DNA of 64,000 nucleotides from Paenibacillus melissococcoides (GCA_944800085.1 CALYLO010000008.1:186001-250000); one strand, 5' to 3'; shown: positions 9,366 to 17,406, counted from the stretch's first letter. Notes: a model not told the origin generated them from the sequence alone. Numbers and translations: made by a program.

Positions 9366-9881
9366 GTGGCGGCCGCGAATGACGCCGCCCGTTCCCTTGT
9401 GATTCAACGGGCGGCTTCGGAGCACATTGTCCCGCTGCAAGAGCTGTATCTGGAAGCTGCCCGCTGGAGAGCCAGCCGCGGCATTATGCTGTGGGATGAG
9501 CGCGCGTTTACGGCGGCGTATATGGAGCGCTTCATGCAGGAGAGAGAAGTGTTCATCGCCATGGCAGGCGGGGACGGAATCGGGTGCTTTGCCATTCAAT
9601 GGAGCGATCCGGCGATATGGCGAGAACTTGATAAAGAGGAATCGGGCTACCTGCATCGGCTCGTCGTCAGCAGAAAATATAGCGGATTGAGGCTGGGATA
9701 CAGGCTGCTGGAATGGGCCGAGAATTATGTGAAAAGCCAAGGAAAACGGTTCTTCCGGCTGGACTGCATGTCCGAAAATGAAGGCCTGAACCAGTATTAT
9801 GGGGAGGCTGGTTTTTCTTTTGCGCGGACAGTAATCGGAGAAGGCTGGAGCGCCAATTTGTACGAAAAGAAGTTAGGCTAA
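9366..9881 (+). CDS. GNAT-family N-acetyltransferase
   Basis: 171 residues with GNAT layout: LVIQRAASEHIVPLQELYLEA at the start, a hydrophobic strand EVFIAMAGGDGIGCFAIQ, then the acetyl-CoA loop around LHRLVVSRKYSGLRLGYRLL and a family-typical end (LDCMSENEGLNQYYGEAGFS). GTG 9366 is used as start; the ribosome site is weak (AGGCGAATGGATAG). It lies 27 bp after the HAD gene, possibly co-transcribed, and a strong terminator follows at 9921. The substrate is unknown. Confidence 0.8.
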   Translation: MAAANDAARSLVIQRAASEHIVPLQELYLEAARWRASRGIMLWDERAFTAAYMERFMQEREVFIAMAGGDGIGCFAIQWSDPAIWRELDKEESGYLHRLVVSRKYSGLRLGYRLLEWAENYVKSQGKRFFRLDCMSENEGLNQYYGEAGFSFARTVIGEGWSANLYEKKLG

Positions 9882-9920
9882 ACTCCCGGGGCTCGTTACC
9901 CTGGGCATAGAAGGGACAGA

Positions 9921-9949
9921 CACAGGCTGCGGACGGCCTGTGTTTTTTT
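9921..9949 (+). terminator. Rho-independent terminator after GNAT gene
   Basis: The perfect stem CACAGGC/GCCTGTG with an eight-base loop is followed by seven T residues. It ends the HAD-GNAT unit. Confidence 0.85.
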
Positions 9950-10021
9950 GCTGTGTGCAGCTATTCTGCGATTTTGCGGGTTGAAGCGGGGCTTAGGTTG
10001 TAATAAAATAGAGCTGTGATT

Positions 10022-10040
10022 AATAATGATAATCATTATC
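10022..10040 (+). promoter_or_regulatory. Fur box
   Basis: AATAATGATAATCATTATC matches the 19-base Fur consensus GATAATGATAATCATTATC at 18 positions. It lies about 30 bases before the ATG of the following gene, where it would overlap the promoter, so the gene should be repressed by iron-loaded Fur. Confidence 0.85.
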
Positions 10041-10070
10041 AGTTATCATTGTGAGATAAGGAGGAGTCCC

Positions 10071-10748
10071 ATGTCATTGCCGGGCATACCGGTGCCGAAG
10101 GAACGGCTCAGTGATGAGGACATCGAACGGTTCGTCCGCTGCCGGCATTGTTATTATCGCAAGTGCCGGAATGCTCATGAATCGAGCTGGGTGTATGCGG
10201 CGCAAGCGTCGGTCAATCGGATCGTGCATGCGTATTATTCACGTGCACCCGAGGCGAGAACGGCCGCTTCCGTCCTGGGCGATATGGAGAGCTATTGGAC
10301 GCCGGAGCGGGAGCGTTTCCCGTCGGAACAGCATTATTTGCGTACCAAGCGTTCGGTATTTCGCTTTTTAGATGAGTACTTGACGGGGGAAGCCCCCGGT
10401 CATGCGCTGCTGCTCGGGGAGAAGCTGTCCGTCCAGGCCGTGGAATTGGGAGCGGATCTGTCGATGACGCTCCAGGTGGCCGAATGCTCGGATTCGTCCT
10501 TCGTCATTCGGAAGTACGTGGTCGCCGATGAGCCGCAAGTGTTTAAAGCCTACGTTCAATTTGCACTCGTCTTCGCATACAAGGCTTTTGGCCGGCTGCC
10601 GGACCGAATCGAAATCTATGCCTTGATGAACGGCTCGGCGTATGCCTTCCGCCCGAAGGAGGAGCATTATCATTCTTCGCTGGATTTCATGCGCTTGATG
10701 CTCGGGGTCATGAATGAGGGGCCGACGGGCAGCGGCCTGTACCACTGA
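10071..10748 (+). CDS. Fur-regulated protein of unknown function, possibly a degenerate PD-(D/E)XK fold
   Basis: ATG 10071 is preceded by AAGGAGG and gives 225 residues. I do not recognise a named family. Near the start is a cysteine cluster, C24-x2-C27-x4-C32 (RCRHCYYRKC), that could bind zinc, Fe-S or nothing. The C-terminal half (YVQFALVFAYKAFGRLPDRI then EIYALMNG) resembles the end of PD-(D/E)XK nuclease or Cas4-like folds, where a strand with catalytic Asp and Lys would precede it; here only ELGADLSM and FVIRKYVV occupy that place. An enzymatic role is unproven. The near-perfect Fur box and the flavodoxin gene downstream point to the iron-starvation response. Confidence 0.6.
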   Translation: MSLPGIPVPKERLSDEDIERFVRCRHCYYRKCRNAHESSWVYAAQASVNRIVHAYYSRAPEARTAASVLGDMESYWTPERERFPSEQHYLRTKRSVFRFLDEYLTGEAPGHALLLGEKLSVQAVELGADLSMTLQVAECSDSSFVIRKYVVADEPQVFKAYVQFALVFAYKAFGRLPDRIEIYALMNGSAYAFRPKEEHYHSSLDFMRLMLGVMNEGPTGSGLYH

Positions 10749-10873
10749 GTCAGCTATCATGTTACTTTTTGCAGGAGAAGGGGATTTACGCGCTTTGACG
10801 ATATGATTCGCATACCGCCATTGGCGATGCCAGGGCGGTTATGGTCGAAATAAGGAAAGGATGGGATGAGAGA

Positions 10874-11338
10874 ATGGCGAAGATCATTTTGATATATGCA
10901 AGTATGAGCGGGAATACGGAGGAGATGGCCGATGCGATTGCAGCAGAGGTTCGCGAAGCCGGAGAAGATCTCACGGTAATGGAGGTTACGGATGCCGATG
11001 CGGCCGACTTGGCCGGCTATGACGGAATTCTGCTTGGCGCCTACACTTGGGGAGATGGGGAGCTGCCGTACGAATTTCTCGATTTTTACGATGATATGGA
11101 AGGCCTTGATCTGAGCGGCACCAAAGCGGCCGTGTTCGGCTCATGTGATTCATGCTATGCCCAGGTGGGCAAAGCGGTCGATATTCTGATCGACCGGCTG
11201 CGGGAGTTGGGGAGCGACATCGTCCAGGAAGGCTTGAAGGTCGAGCTGACCCCGTCCGACTCTGACAAAGAATTGTGCCGGGCGTTCGGAAGGAATTTTG
11301 TGAACAGCCTCGTTCAGGGGACGGCCCTGCAGCAATAA
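10874..11338 (+). CDS. Flavodoxin
   Basis: 154 residues with a short-chain flavodoxin signature: the FMN phosphate loop YASMSGNTEEMA at residues 7-18, GILLGAYTWGDGELP around residues 50-64 and GSCDSCYAQVGKAVD around 88-102, which supply the isoalloxazine-facing loops. It carries electrons in the cytoplasm and usually replaces ferredoxin when iron is scarce. That fits its position 125 bp after a Fur-box gene, although I see no separate Fur box directly before it, so read-through from the upstream gene is the likely route of iron control. GGATGAG precedes the ATG. Confidence 0.9.
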   Translation: MAKIILIYASMSGNTEEMADAIAAEVREAGEDLTVMEVTDADAADLAGYDGILLGAYTWGDGELPYEFLDFYDDMEGLDLSGTKAAVFGSCDSCYAQVGKAVDILIDRLRELGSDIVQEGLKVELTPSDSDKELCRAFGRNFVNSLVQGTALQQ

Positions 11339-11361
11339 TGGGATACATGTGATTTATGGCG

Positions 11362-11397
11362 AGGAGTCTTCCGTGATGGAACGGAAGGCTCCTTTTG
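11362..11397 (+). terminator. Terminator after flavodoxin
   Basis: AGGAGTCTTCCGT pairs with ACGGAAGGCTCCT around a short loop, followed by TTTT. Confidence 0.75.
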
Positions 11398-11529
11398 CCG
11401 TACATTCCTATGAAATACTTACCTATGAAATACTTAACCTGCGGGAAGCGAAGGCGGACGGAGACTGTAACGGAATTGACATTCAAGCGCCGTTCCCGCG
11501 TGTAACCGTATTGGCATACATTTCGCCTA

Positions 11530-11725
11530 CCCCCGGCTGGCCAAAGCTGCAAAAGTACAGTATTTTTCACCAGAAAACGCTCATCGGTGGAGAAATCCTG
11601 CAGGGCTGCAGGAATTTCACGCTTTGACTGGCTCTGCTCCAATTTGAGAGCGAAAATGATGTAGTTTTGCAGGAACTCCCCAGAGCGGCATATCGCCGAT
11701 CAGAAATGATGTAAAATCGCAGCAT
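11530..11725. repeat. Dispersed intergenic repeat, copy 1
   Basis: A gene-free stretch rich in words shared with other gaps in this window: GATGTAGTTTTGCAGG near 11650, TGCAGGAATT near 11610, and GATGTAAAATCGCAGCATTT near 11705. Very similar words occur near 25320, 42780, 49900 and 57970. No credible reading frame is present, so it is read as a degenerate member of an intergenic repeat family. Confidence 0.5.
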
Positions 11726-11728
11726 TTC

Positions 11729-12397
11729 CTACAAATAATCAAGCGCGCCCGGCCTAAGCTCATAACGCACGACATATTTGCCTGACCCTCCGGTGACAGC
11801 CTTAAACCAACCCTTGGAGGAGAGCGACTGCAGCGTTCTCACCGCTTTGCGATGGTTTACGCATAAATGGGTCTCCACGTCGATGGGGCGGATCGGACCG
11901 CCGAGCGTGCAGGCGAGCCGGATGGTTTCCCGTTCCGCCAGACTATGCAGGCTGACAGGAGCGGAGTCCGCGTGATAGCGGCTCATGACCATGCGCAGCA
12001 ACGTCATGCACAGTTCGGGGCGGTCAGCGACGTCGTCATAAGCGAAGGAGATGACTTGGAACCCCATGGCCGACAAAAACGTCTCCCGGTTCAGCTCATT
12101 GCAATACTTCTGCCTGTCCATATTCCGGACGTGCGGTACGAAGCCTTTGATCTCGATGATCAGCTTGACATGCGGGGACAGCCAGGCGAAATCGCAGAAA
12201 TAGGACAGGCCCCGCCAATCAAGCACTTCGTATTCCGGATGCAACTGGTCAAAGCTGCCCCGAAGCGGCCACCAAACGTTGCGGCAAAACAGCTTCTCCG
12301 CCTCACGACGTCCCCGCTCCAGCCGTCCCTTTCGCTCCCCCGTTCTTCTCTTCAAGTGATACTGGAAAAACGCATCATGCGCCTCTTCAAAACTCAC
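11729..12397 (-). CDS. Vsr/DUF559-like endonuclease-fold protein with C-terminal winged helix
   Basis: 222 residues starting at GTG behind AAGGAGGCGG. The N-terminal half carries the restriction-endonuclease-like pattern seen in Vsr and DUF559 proteins: FCDFAWLSPHVKLIIEIKG near residues 67-85, with Asp and the E-x-K triad, then RQKYCNELNRETFLSAMGFQ and VISFAYDDV. The C-terminal half (GPIRPIDVETHLCVNHRKAV then RTLQSLSSKGWFKAV) looks like a DNA-binding winged helix. DNA cleavage is inferred from the fold and not proven. It is single, with no methylase partner, so it is not an obvious restriction enzyme. Confidence 0.65.
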   Translation of the reverse strand: MSFEEAHDAFFQYHLKRRTGERKGRLERGRREAEKLFCRNVWWPLRGSFDQLHPEYEVLDWRGLSYFCDFAWLSPHVKLIIEIKGFVPHVRNMDRQKYCNELNRETFLSAMGFQVISFAYDDVADRPELCMTLLRMVMSRYHADSAPVSLHSLAERETIRLACTLGGPIRPIDVETHLCVNHRKAVRTLQSLSSKGWFKAVTGGSGKYVVRYELRPGALDYL

Positions 12398-12417
12398 CCT
12401 ACCGCCTCCTTCGACAA

Positions 12418-12463
12418 AATAAAAACGTCCCGCTTCCCTTCGCGTGGGAAGGATCGGGACGTT
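12418..12463 (-). terminator. Terminator of the GNAT gene at 12630
   Basis: Read on the minus strand, AACGTCCCG and CGGGACGTT form a stem with an inner TTCCC/GGGAA pairing, followed by TTTATTTT. Confidence 0.75.
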
Positions 12464-12629
12464 CTTCGTCTCTTACGTTGATTATACTGTTAATACAGTT
12501 TCTTGACCAGTTCGGCTTCGTGACCGGCAGCGGCGAGCGAGCAGACATGGTGGAAGTCGCTTGCATTCCTTTGCCGCTTCGCTGCGCCAGGCAACTCGGA
12601 TCATCGGCATTTTGTTCTCCGTTCGATTG

Positions 12630-13082
12630 CTACAGATCTTGAGCCAGCCGCACCATATCCCGCAGCAGCATGCCGTTCTCGTAGATTTCCTCCTCATAAT
12701 GGCGAACGAAGAAATCGCGGTCAATGCCCGTCAACCGGAACCCGCATTTCTGGTAGAGCGCGAGCTGGCTTATGCTGGTGCTGCCTGTTCCGACTTCTAT
12801 CGTCTGGTAACCGAGCGCCTTGCCGGTCTCGACCGCGTGAAGGACGAGCCGCTTGCCGATGCCCTGTCCTTGATGGCTCTCTGCGACGGCCACGTTGACC
12901 AGCTCGATCGTGCCCGGCCGGGTCGGCAGCAGCACATAGACGCCGATGACTTCTCCTTTCTGCTCCGCAACGAAGCAGGTTCCCCGCCCGAGATATTCCT
13001 GCACGAGCTCGGCAGAAGGGTCTGCCAGCAGCAGCAATTCCATCGGAGGCTGCTCCTCGGCATTCCATTTTCGAATCTGCAT
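12630..13082 (-). CDS. GNAT-family N-acetyltransferase
   Basis: 150 residues with a clear GNAT core: a FVAEQKGEVIGVYVLLP strand, ELVNVAVAESHQGQGIGKRL (strand 4 and the acetyl-CoA pyrophosphate loop Q-x2-G-x-G), then KALGYQTIEVGTGSTS and ALYQKCGFRLTGIDRDFF. It is close to small-molecule acetyltransferases annotated in Bacillales as YvbK-like; the substrate is unknown. AAGGAGAACAAGACAATT precedes the ATG. Its terminator lies at 12418-12463, so it is monocistronic. Confidence 0.85.
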   Translation of the reverse strand: MQIRKWNAEEQPPMELLLLADPSAELVQEYLGRGTCFVAEQKGEVIGVYVLLPTRPGTIELVNVAVAESHQGQGIGKRLVLHAVETGKALGYQTIEVGTGSTSISQLALYQKCGFRLTGIDRDFFVRHYEEEIYENGMLLRDMVRLAQDL

Positions 13083-13146
13083 AATTGTCTTGTTCTCCTT
13101 TGATGCAGCATATTGCTCTATCTGTCTCTGTTTCTATCTATTTCGG

Positions 13147-14681
13147 CACTAGCGTTGCATAGAACCTGACATGAAGAAGACTTTAAACTCCAGATACGGA
13201 ACTAATAATCATTATTTATATATATTTACAGTTTCTTTTTTCCTAGCAAAGCCAAAAGTCGATCTCCTACTAAACCATAGGAACATGTTACCATCAAATG
13301 TTAATATGCCATTATTACCTATTTAATCACCACTTTAACGGTCTTACATTGCTTTGGGTGTTTTCGTGGTCGACCACCCTTTCGTTTCTTCCGCCTGCCC
13401 TTCGAGTGCTTGGTTGGTTTGCGGTGCAGTGCCATCAAAAATTGATCCCACGTTTTATTCATATAGACCCGAAGCAGCTTTAGAAATGACCATAGCGTTT
13501 GAGTGGTGTCAGCCTCCTTCCGGACCAACATGACTAAACCATATGCGATGAAGGCTAAAAAAATCTGGTTCCATACTGCCTCTGGATGGAAACTGTACAA
13601 ATGGACTAAGCTCATATGTTGCTTCATCCATTTAAAGAATAATTCAATCATCCAGCGGCGCCGATAAATCTCGCAGATTTGGGCTGCGGACTTATCCCAG
13701 ACATTCGTAAGCACACGGTACTGGCGGTTCTTCTCATCGGTATACTCCACTAACCGGAGCTGGGCTTCTATCACATGGCCTTCTTCATCCTTGTAGCTCA
13801 CGATCACGTCAGCATCACGCACCACAGGCGTCGTTTCATCGATCTCGTGCTCGCAGATGATCGCCGTCTTGTTGCTTTTCTTAATGCGTGCCACGAAGCG
13901 TAGATTATCATCCAGCCACTGCTTATAGTGACCATATGTGATGTACCCGCGATCCAAAACATGAATGGCATCTTTATCGATCACCAGATCCAAAGCCACT
14001 TCGCTGTCAGCAACGCCTCGTGTGGAACAAACAATGTTTTCGGGATAGACGGTATCCGGGTCGCAAACAGCAAGTTTGGTGTGGATCTTTACCCCGTTGC
14101 TGTGTTTGGAGCAGTAGGCCCATTTTCCAGCGACATCAGGGAGTGTAAGTACCGTTGAATCGACAATGCTCAGTTTCCCGATGCCGGGGATACCCTGCTT
14201 CGGATAAAGTTGTTGCAAACGTTGTGTCACTTGAATCCATAGCTGCTGCAACACCGGTAAAGGCAACGCTCTGAGTGTACGTACGAGTTGGGAAGCGCTA
14301 ATGGATTTCAAGTGGATCGCCTGCTGCAGCTGTTCGTTCGCACGCAACGCGTTGCAGATATCTTCGAGGTCCGTGCGTTTATTCAATTGAGCATCAATGA
14401 GTAGTTTGATCGCTCTCACGAGTGTAAACTTTCGTCGATAATTGAAGATTGGGAATTCGTCGTCCGAGAGCTGAATCAAATTTAGGCATTTACAAATGAC
14501 GGTCTGATCTGGTATAGTACCCATGGTCTTTTCTCCTTTTGGTGAGGGATTGGGTAACATGCCTATCCTTCAACATTAGGAGATTTTTTTATGAGTTACC
14601 AGATATAATCGATCAATAAATTGAAGAAAAAGTCATTAATGAGAAATATATTTTCATGTCAGGTTTGGTGCAATGCTAGTG
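13147..14681. mobile_element. IS4-family insertion sequence, complete, with 9-bp target duplication
   Basis: The element is 1535 bp. Its ends are 27-bp inverted repeats matching at 23 positions: 13147-13173 begins CACTAGCGTTGCA and 14655-14681 ends TGCAATGCTAGTG. Both ends are flanked by the same nine bases, CTATTTCGG (13138-13146 and 14682-14690), a target-site duplication. One intact transposase gene fills the interior. The identical duplication and intact gene suggest a fairly recent insertion into non-coding DNA. Confidence 0.93.
13319..14524 (-). CDS. IS4-family DDE transposase
   Basis: Start ATG 14524 (MGTIPDQTVI) follows AAAGGAG; the 401-residue frame is intact. DDE features are visible: SIVDSTVLTLPD (first Asp), HVLDRGYITYGHY (second Asp, in the DRGY context) and the IS4 signature Y-x2-R-x3-E-x6-K in YRRRWMIELFFKWMKQH. 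The C-terminus is strongly basic (KGRRKKRKGGRPRKHPK), likely non-specific DNA contact. It catalyses cut-and-paste transposition of the surrounding element. Confidence 0.93.
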   Translation of the reverse strand: MGTIPDQTVICKCLNLIQLSDDEFPIFNYRRKFTLVRAIKLLIDAQLNKRTDLEDICNALRANEQLQQAIHLKSISASQLVRTLRALPLPVLQQLWIQVTQRLQQLYPKQGIPGIGKLSIVDSTVLTLPDVAGKWAYCSKHSNGVKIHTKLAVCDPDTVYPENIVCSTRGVADSEVALDLVIDKDAIHVLDRGYITYGHYKQWLDDNLRFVARIKKSNKTAIICEHEIDETTPVVRDADVIVSYKDEEGHVIEAQLRLVEYTDEKNRQYRVLTNVWDKSAAQICEIYRRRWMIELFFKWMKQHMSLVHLYSFHPEAVWNQIFLAFIAYGLVMLVRKEADTTQTLWSFLKLLRVYMNKTWDQFLMALHRKPTKHSKGRRKKRKGGRPRKHPKQCKTVKVVIK

Positions 14682-14872
14682 CTATTTCGGGGCCGTTCCA
14701 CGCATCTCCTGTTTTTTCTGAAAAGATTTCCGTCCCTCAATGGGCTTGGCGGGGACAGCGCTGCTGCACGGCGGGCGTCAGTACGCGCAGGACGACTGTC
14801 TGGCTCCTGCTGCGACAGCCGAGCGGCGTTAGCGGCGCGAATTGGCGGGTGGCTGGCCGCCTCCCTCGTCCG

Positions 14873-15205
14873 TCAGGAGGCTTCGTTCCCGCCGGCAGCC
14901 TTGGCGCGTGCGGCCCGAGTCTTTATCGCCTCCGTCACGACGAAGGCCAGATCATCGTTGCCGTATAGCGACAGGACGCCGAGCACCGTGTCGTCCGGAA
15001 TGGGGCCGGCCTCTTCCTTCGGAACCGTGAGCCCGATGGCCTGGTGCAGCGCCGGATTGGCGCCCTGCCGCGGATAGGCCTGCTGATAGAGCTCGGCCGG
15101 ATCAAGGTCATGATTGACGCACCACTGGGCGAATACGAGGATCATCATCTGCTCGTCCCGTTCATAGTTGCGGATAATCTGTTCTTCGATTTCTTTGCGA
15201 GACAT
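14873..15205 (-). CDS. Conserved hypothetical protein
   Basis: 110 residues from ATG 15205, which has GAAGGAGATATATCA upstream. The product is acidic at first (SRKEIEEQIIRNYERDEQMM) and probably helical (FAQWCVNHDLDPAELYQQAY), ending in an alanine-rich basic tail. No membrane segment, signal or known motif. Its excellent ribosome site and divergent promoter with the IF-3 gene support a real gene. No function can be given. Confidence 0.65.
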   Translation of the reverse strand: MSRKEIEEQIIRNYERDEQMMILVFAQWCVNHDLDPAELYQQAYPRQGANPALHQAIGLTVPKEEAGPIPDDTVLGVLSLYGNDDLAFVVTEAIKTRAARAKAAGGNEAS

Positions 15206-15268
15206 TGATATATCTCCTTCCAGACGGTAATATGGGTTCATTATAGCGAATGGGCAGGAGGATTCACA

Positions 15269-15757
15269 ATGATTAAGAACGAGAAGATACGGGCTGCCGA
15301 AGTCGAATTGACCGGTCTGAACGGGGAAAAGCTCGGCATCGTGCCGACCTCGGAGGCGCTCGCGATGGCCAAAAAGCTGAAGGTGGATCTCGTCTGCCTG
15401 TCGCTCATGAGCAGCCCGCCTCCCTGCAAGCTGATCGGAGCGGGGGCGGCCAAGCAGGAAGCGCAGCAGGCCCGCAAGACGGAGCGGCAGCCGAAGGTGA
15501 AGGAGATTCGCATGACGCCGCAGATTGAGGAGCATGACTATGAGACGAAGAAAAATCAGGCGGAACGGATCCTGCGCGCCGGAGATTCGGTGCAGCTCGT
15601 CATCCGCATCAAGGGCAAGGAAGGCGCGCTGGCGCAGCAAATCCTCGAGCGGCTGCTGCAGGATTTGCGTCCAGTGGGAACGAAGCGCAGCGGCATTCAA
15701 CTGAGCGGGAAGCAGGCGATGGTACAGGTCGATCCGGCGCCAGGCGCGGAAGCATAA
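15269..15757 (+). CDS. Divergent translation initiation factor IF-3 paralogue
   Basis: 162 residues starting behind CAGGAGGATTCACA. The IF-3 N domain opens IKNEKIRAAEVELTGLNGEK and continues LGIVPTSEALAMAKKLKVDL; the C domain has KVKEIRMTPQIEEHDYETKK and a conserved end (QAERILRAGDSVQLVIRIKG). The linker departs from canonical IF-3: where VAPTAKPPVCRIMDYGKYRYE is usual, this protein has SLMSSPPPCKLIGAGAAKQEA and lacks the DYGK(Y/F) motif. It also stands alone and is not part of infC-rpmI-rplT. It is probably a second, specialised IF-3; the standard copy should lie elsewhere. Ribosome binding is likely, the exact role unknown. Confidence 0.8.
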   Translation: MIKNEKIRAAEVELTGLNGEKLGIVPTSEALAMAKKLKVDLVCLSLMSSPPPCKLIGAGAAKQEAQQARKTERQPKVKEIRMTPQIEEHDYETKKNQAERILRAGDSVQLVIRIKGKEGALAQQILERLLQDLRPVGTKRSGIQLSGKQAMVQVDPAPGAEA

Positions 15758-15820
15758 TCGAAGCAATCCGCTCCCATCCGTCCGTGTACCGGACAAGATG
15801 GGAGTCATCATCGTCTTCAT

Positions 15821-16294
15821 TCAAGCCCGGACCCGCTGCGCCGCGGAATCGGTCCGAGGCGTGATTGGCGCATGCCCCCGCGCCTTGGCCAGGCCGAACT
15901 TCGGCATATTGCCGTAGACGGCCTCGAACTGGCCTCCGCGCACGATATACGTTTCGTGATAGATGCCGACCGCATTCGTTTTCCCGACCGCCTGATAGAA
16001 TCGCCGCCATGTCTCCAAATGCTTCGTCCCCCGCGCATAGGCGGTCAGTTCCTCGAAGGACCGCCAGTATTGAACCATCAAGATCGTTCTCAAATTGACG
16101 GTCGTCTCCAAGGAGAGAAAGCCAAGCTCCGGGTGCGTGTACAGTTCGCGAATCATTGGCGGCATCGCTTTAAAGACCGGCCACCATTGATGAACAGCCC
16201 GCCATTTATTGACCCTCATCCCGATCAGGAAGACGACAATATCCTGCTCTCTGTCCTCTACCGTGTAGCGTCCGCCAAAGATTGATTTTCCCAT
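15821..16294 (-). CDS. DUF4188 family protein (monooxygenase-like dimeric barrel)
   Basis: 157 residues matching DUF4188: MGKSIFGGRYTVEDREQDIV, FLIGMRVNKWRAVHQWWPVF, LGFLSLETTVNLRTILMVQY, and WRSFEELTAYARGTKHLETW then GIYHETYIV. The sequence suggests a dimeric alpha/beta barrel related to haem-degrading or antibiotic monooxygenases; substrate and cofactor are unknown. It is 12 bp downstream of the PadR gene in the same direction, so it is probably the regulated target of that repressor. Confidence 0.8.
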   Translation of the reverse strand: MGKSIFGGRYTVEDREQDIVVFLIGMRVNKWRAVHQWWPVFKAMPPMIRELYTHPELGFLSLETTVNLRTILMVQYWRSFEELTAYARGTKHLETWRRFYQAVGKTNAVGIYHETYIVRGGQFEAVYGNMPKFGLAKARGHAPITPRTDSAAQRVRA

Positions 16295-16306
16295 CGTGTC
16301 TCCTCC

Positions 16307-16858
16307 TCACCTTTTCAGTCGGAGCTTCCGCGTCGCCGCATCGCTCCACTCCATCTCCGCCCGCACGACGCGCTTGCCGTAGTCGAGCGTAAGCAGCCAA
16401 TATTGCAAATCTTCTTCACCGGAACAGTGCGTCATGATCCGTTTTTCGATCGCCTCGTACATCTGATACCGCTCCTCCAGCATCGACTTGAAGCGCTCGA
16501 TCTGCCGGATTGTCGTGTCCGCCTCTTGATGACGATGGAAGAACAGCTTGAGCAAAAATTCATTTTTGTACGTGTGGAGCTGTTGTAGCGGCTCCTGCAG
16601 CCAGGCCTGCAGCGCCTGGATTCCTTGGGGCGTAATATGGTACTCTTTTTTGTCGGGCTTCGATTCCTGGGCGGTATCGGTCACTACGGCCCACCCCTCC
16701 TCGACCAGCTTTTTCAACGTCGGATAGATTTGCCCGTAGCTGATCTTCCAGAAATGATTGAGGCTGGTATCCATCATCTGCTTGATCTCATAGCCTGTGT
16801 GGCAATCGGTCGTCAGCAGCCCGAGAATCGCATAGGCCGTGTCGCTGTGCTTAGCCAT
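16307..16858 (-). CDS. PadR-family transcriptional regulator
   Basis: 183 residues from ATG 16858 (MAKHSDTAYAILGLL). The winged helix covers residues 5-75 (TGYEIKQMMDTSLNHFWKIS, YGQIYPTLKKLVEEGWAV), followed by the C-terminal coiled-coil dimerisation region (KNEFLLKLFFHRHQEADTTI and onwards) typical of VirR/PadR-like proteins. A 34-bp perfect palindrome sits immediately upstream, the likely autoregulatory operator. It is transcribed with the DUF4188 gene. Confidence 0.9.
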   Translation of the reverse strand: MAKHSDTAYAILGLLTTDCHTGYEIKQMMDTSLNHFWKISYGQIYPTLKKLVEEGWAVVTDTAQESKPDKKEYHITPQGIQALQAWLQEPLQQLHTYKNEFLLKLFFHRHQEADTTIRQIERFKSMLEERYQMYEAIEKRIMTHCSGEEDLQYWLLTLDYGKRVVRAEMEWSDAATRKLRLKR

Positions 16859-16872
16859 TGCATCACCTTCTA

Positions 16873-16906
16873 ATGTATCATAATGATATATATCATTATG
16901 ATACAT
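16873..16906 (-). promoter_or_regulatory. 34-bp perfect palindrome, probable PadR operator
   Basis: Half-site ATGTATCATAATGATAT is followed directly by its exact reverse complement ATATCATTATGATACAT. It ends 15 bases before the PadR start codon. PadR-type repressors bind A/T-rich dyads of this kind with an ATGAT core; that this one is bound by the adjacent PadR is inference. Confidence 0.8.
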
Positions 16907-17069
16907 AATTCATTGAAAGGTGGCAAGGGGGATTTTCCTGAGCAGTGGAGTAGGCAGAGAGGCGCTCAAATCGTTTTTGTGGGGCGAATAACAGACCCGA
17001 CAACGTAACGCGCACGCAGCAGGGTTCCCCGCAGTTGATGATCGCGGTGCCGCATAAGGGAGATTCTGC

Positions 17070-17075
17070 TATAAT
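17070..17075 (+). promoter_or_regulatory. -10 element of the DUF3886 gene
   Basis: TATAAT, 19 bases before the start codon at 17094. No convincing -35 box was found at the right distance. Confidence 0.5.
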
Positions 17076-17093
17076 GGGAATGAGGTGAGTGCG

Positions 17094-17363
17094 ATGGCGA
17101 AGAAGAGAGGCCGGAACGCCGCTCCGCAAGGGACTGCCCCATCTGCCCAAGATAAGCCGGCGACGCTGAAGGATCTGCTGCGGCCGGATATCGTAGCGCA
17201 GCTGAAGGAGCAGGCTACCGTATTGAAGGCGGAGGAGACGCAGCGGAAGGAAGAGGAGAGACGCCAGGCGGAGGAAGCCCGTGCGGCCGAACAGAAGCGG
17301 CTGGACAATGACTTCAATTATTTGTTGAACAACAGCAGCATGGATTGGCGCAAGTATAAATAA
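17094..17363 (+). CDS. DUF3886 (YqkE-like) small charged protein
   Basis: 89 residues starting MAKKRGRNAAPQ after GAGGTGAG. The central part (KPATLKDLLRPDIVAQLKEQ) and the long charged helix AEETQRKEEERRQAEEARAA, predicted to be coiled-coil, match YqkE of Bacillus. It ends with the conserved FNYLLNNSSMDWRKYK. Cytoplasmic; function unknown in the family. Confidence 0.85.
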   Translation: MAKKRGRNAAPQGTAPSAQDKPATLKDLLRPDIVAQLKEQATVLKAEETQRKEEERRQAEEARAAEQKRLDNDFNYLLNNSSMDWRKYK

Positions 17364-17378
17364 CATGATAAGAGAAGG

Positions 17379-17406
17379 TCCGATGATCTGTTCATCGGGC
17401 TTTTTT
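17379..17406 (+). terminator. Terminator after DUF3886 gene
   Basis: CCGATGA pairs with TCATCGG, followed by GGC and six T residues. Confidence 0.8.

Noticed and set aside
11349..11627. 92-codon frame after flavodoxin
   Set aside because: Spans a terminator and repeat sequence; no resemblance to a protein family.
14621..15077. Plus-strand frames over the 14.6-15.1 kb region
   Set aside because: They overlap the IS end and run antisense to the small gene at 14873-15205, which has a strong ribosome site.
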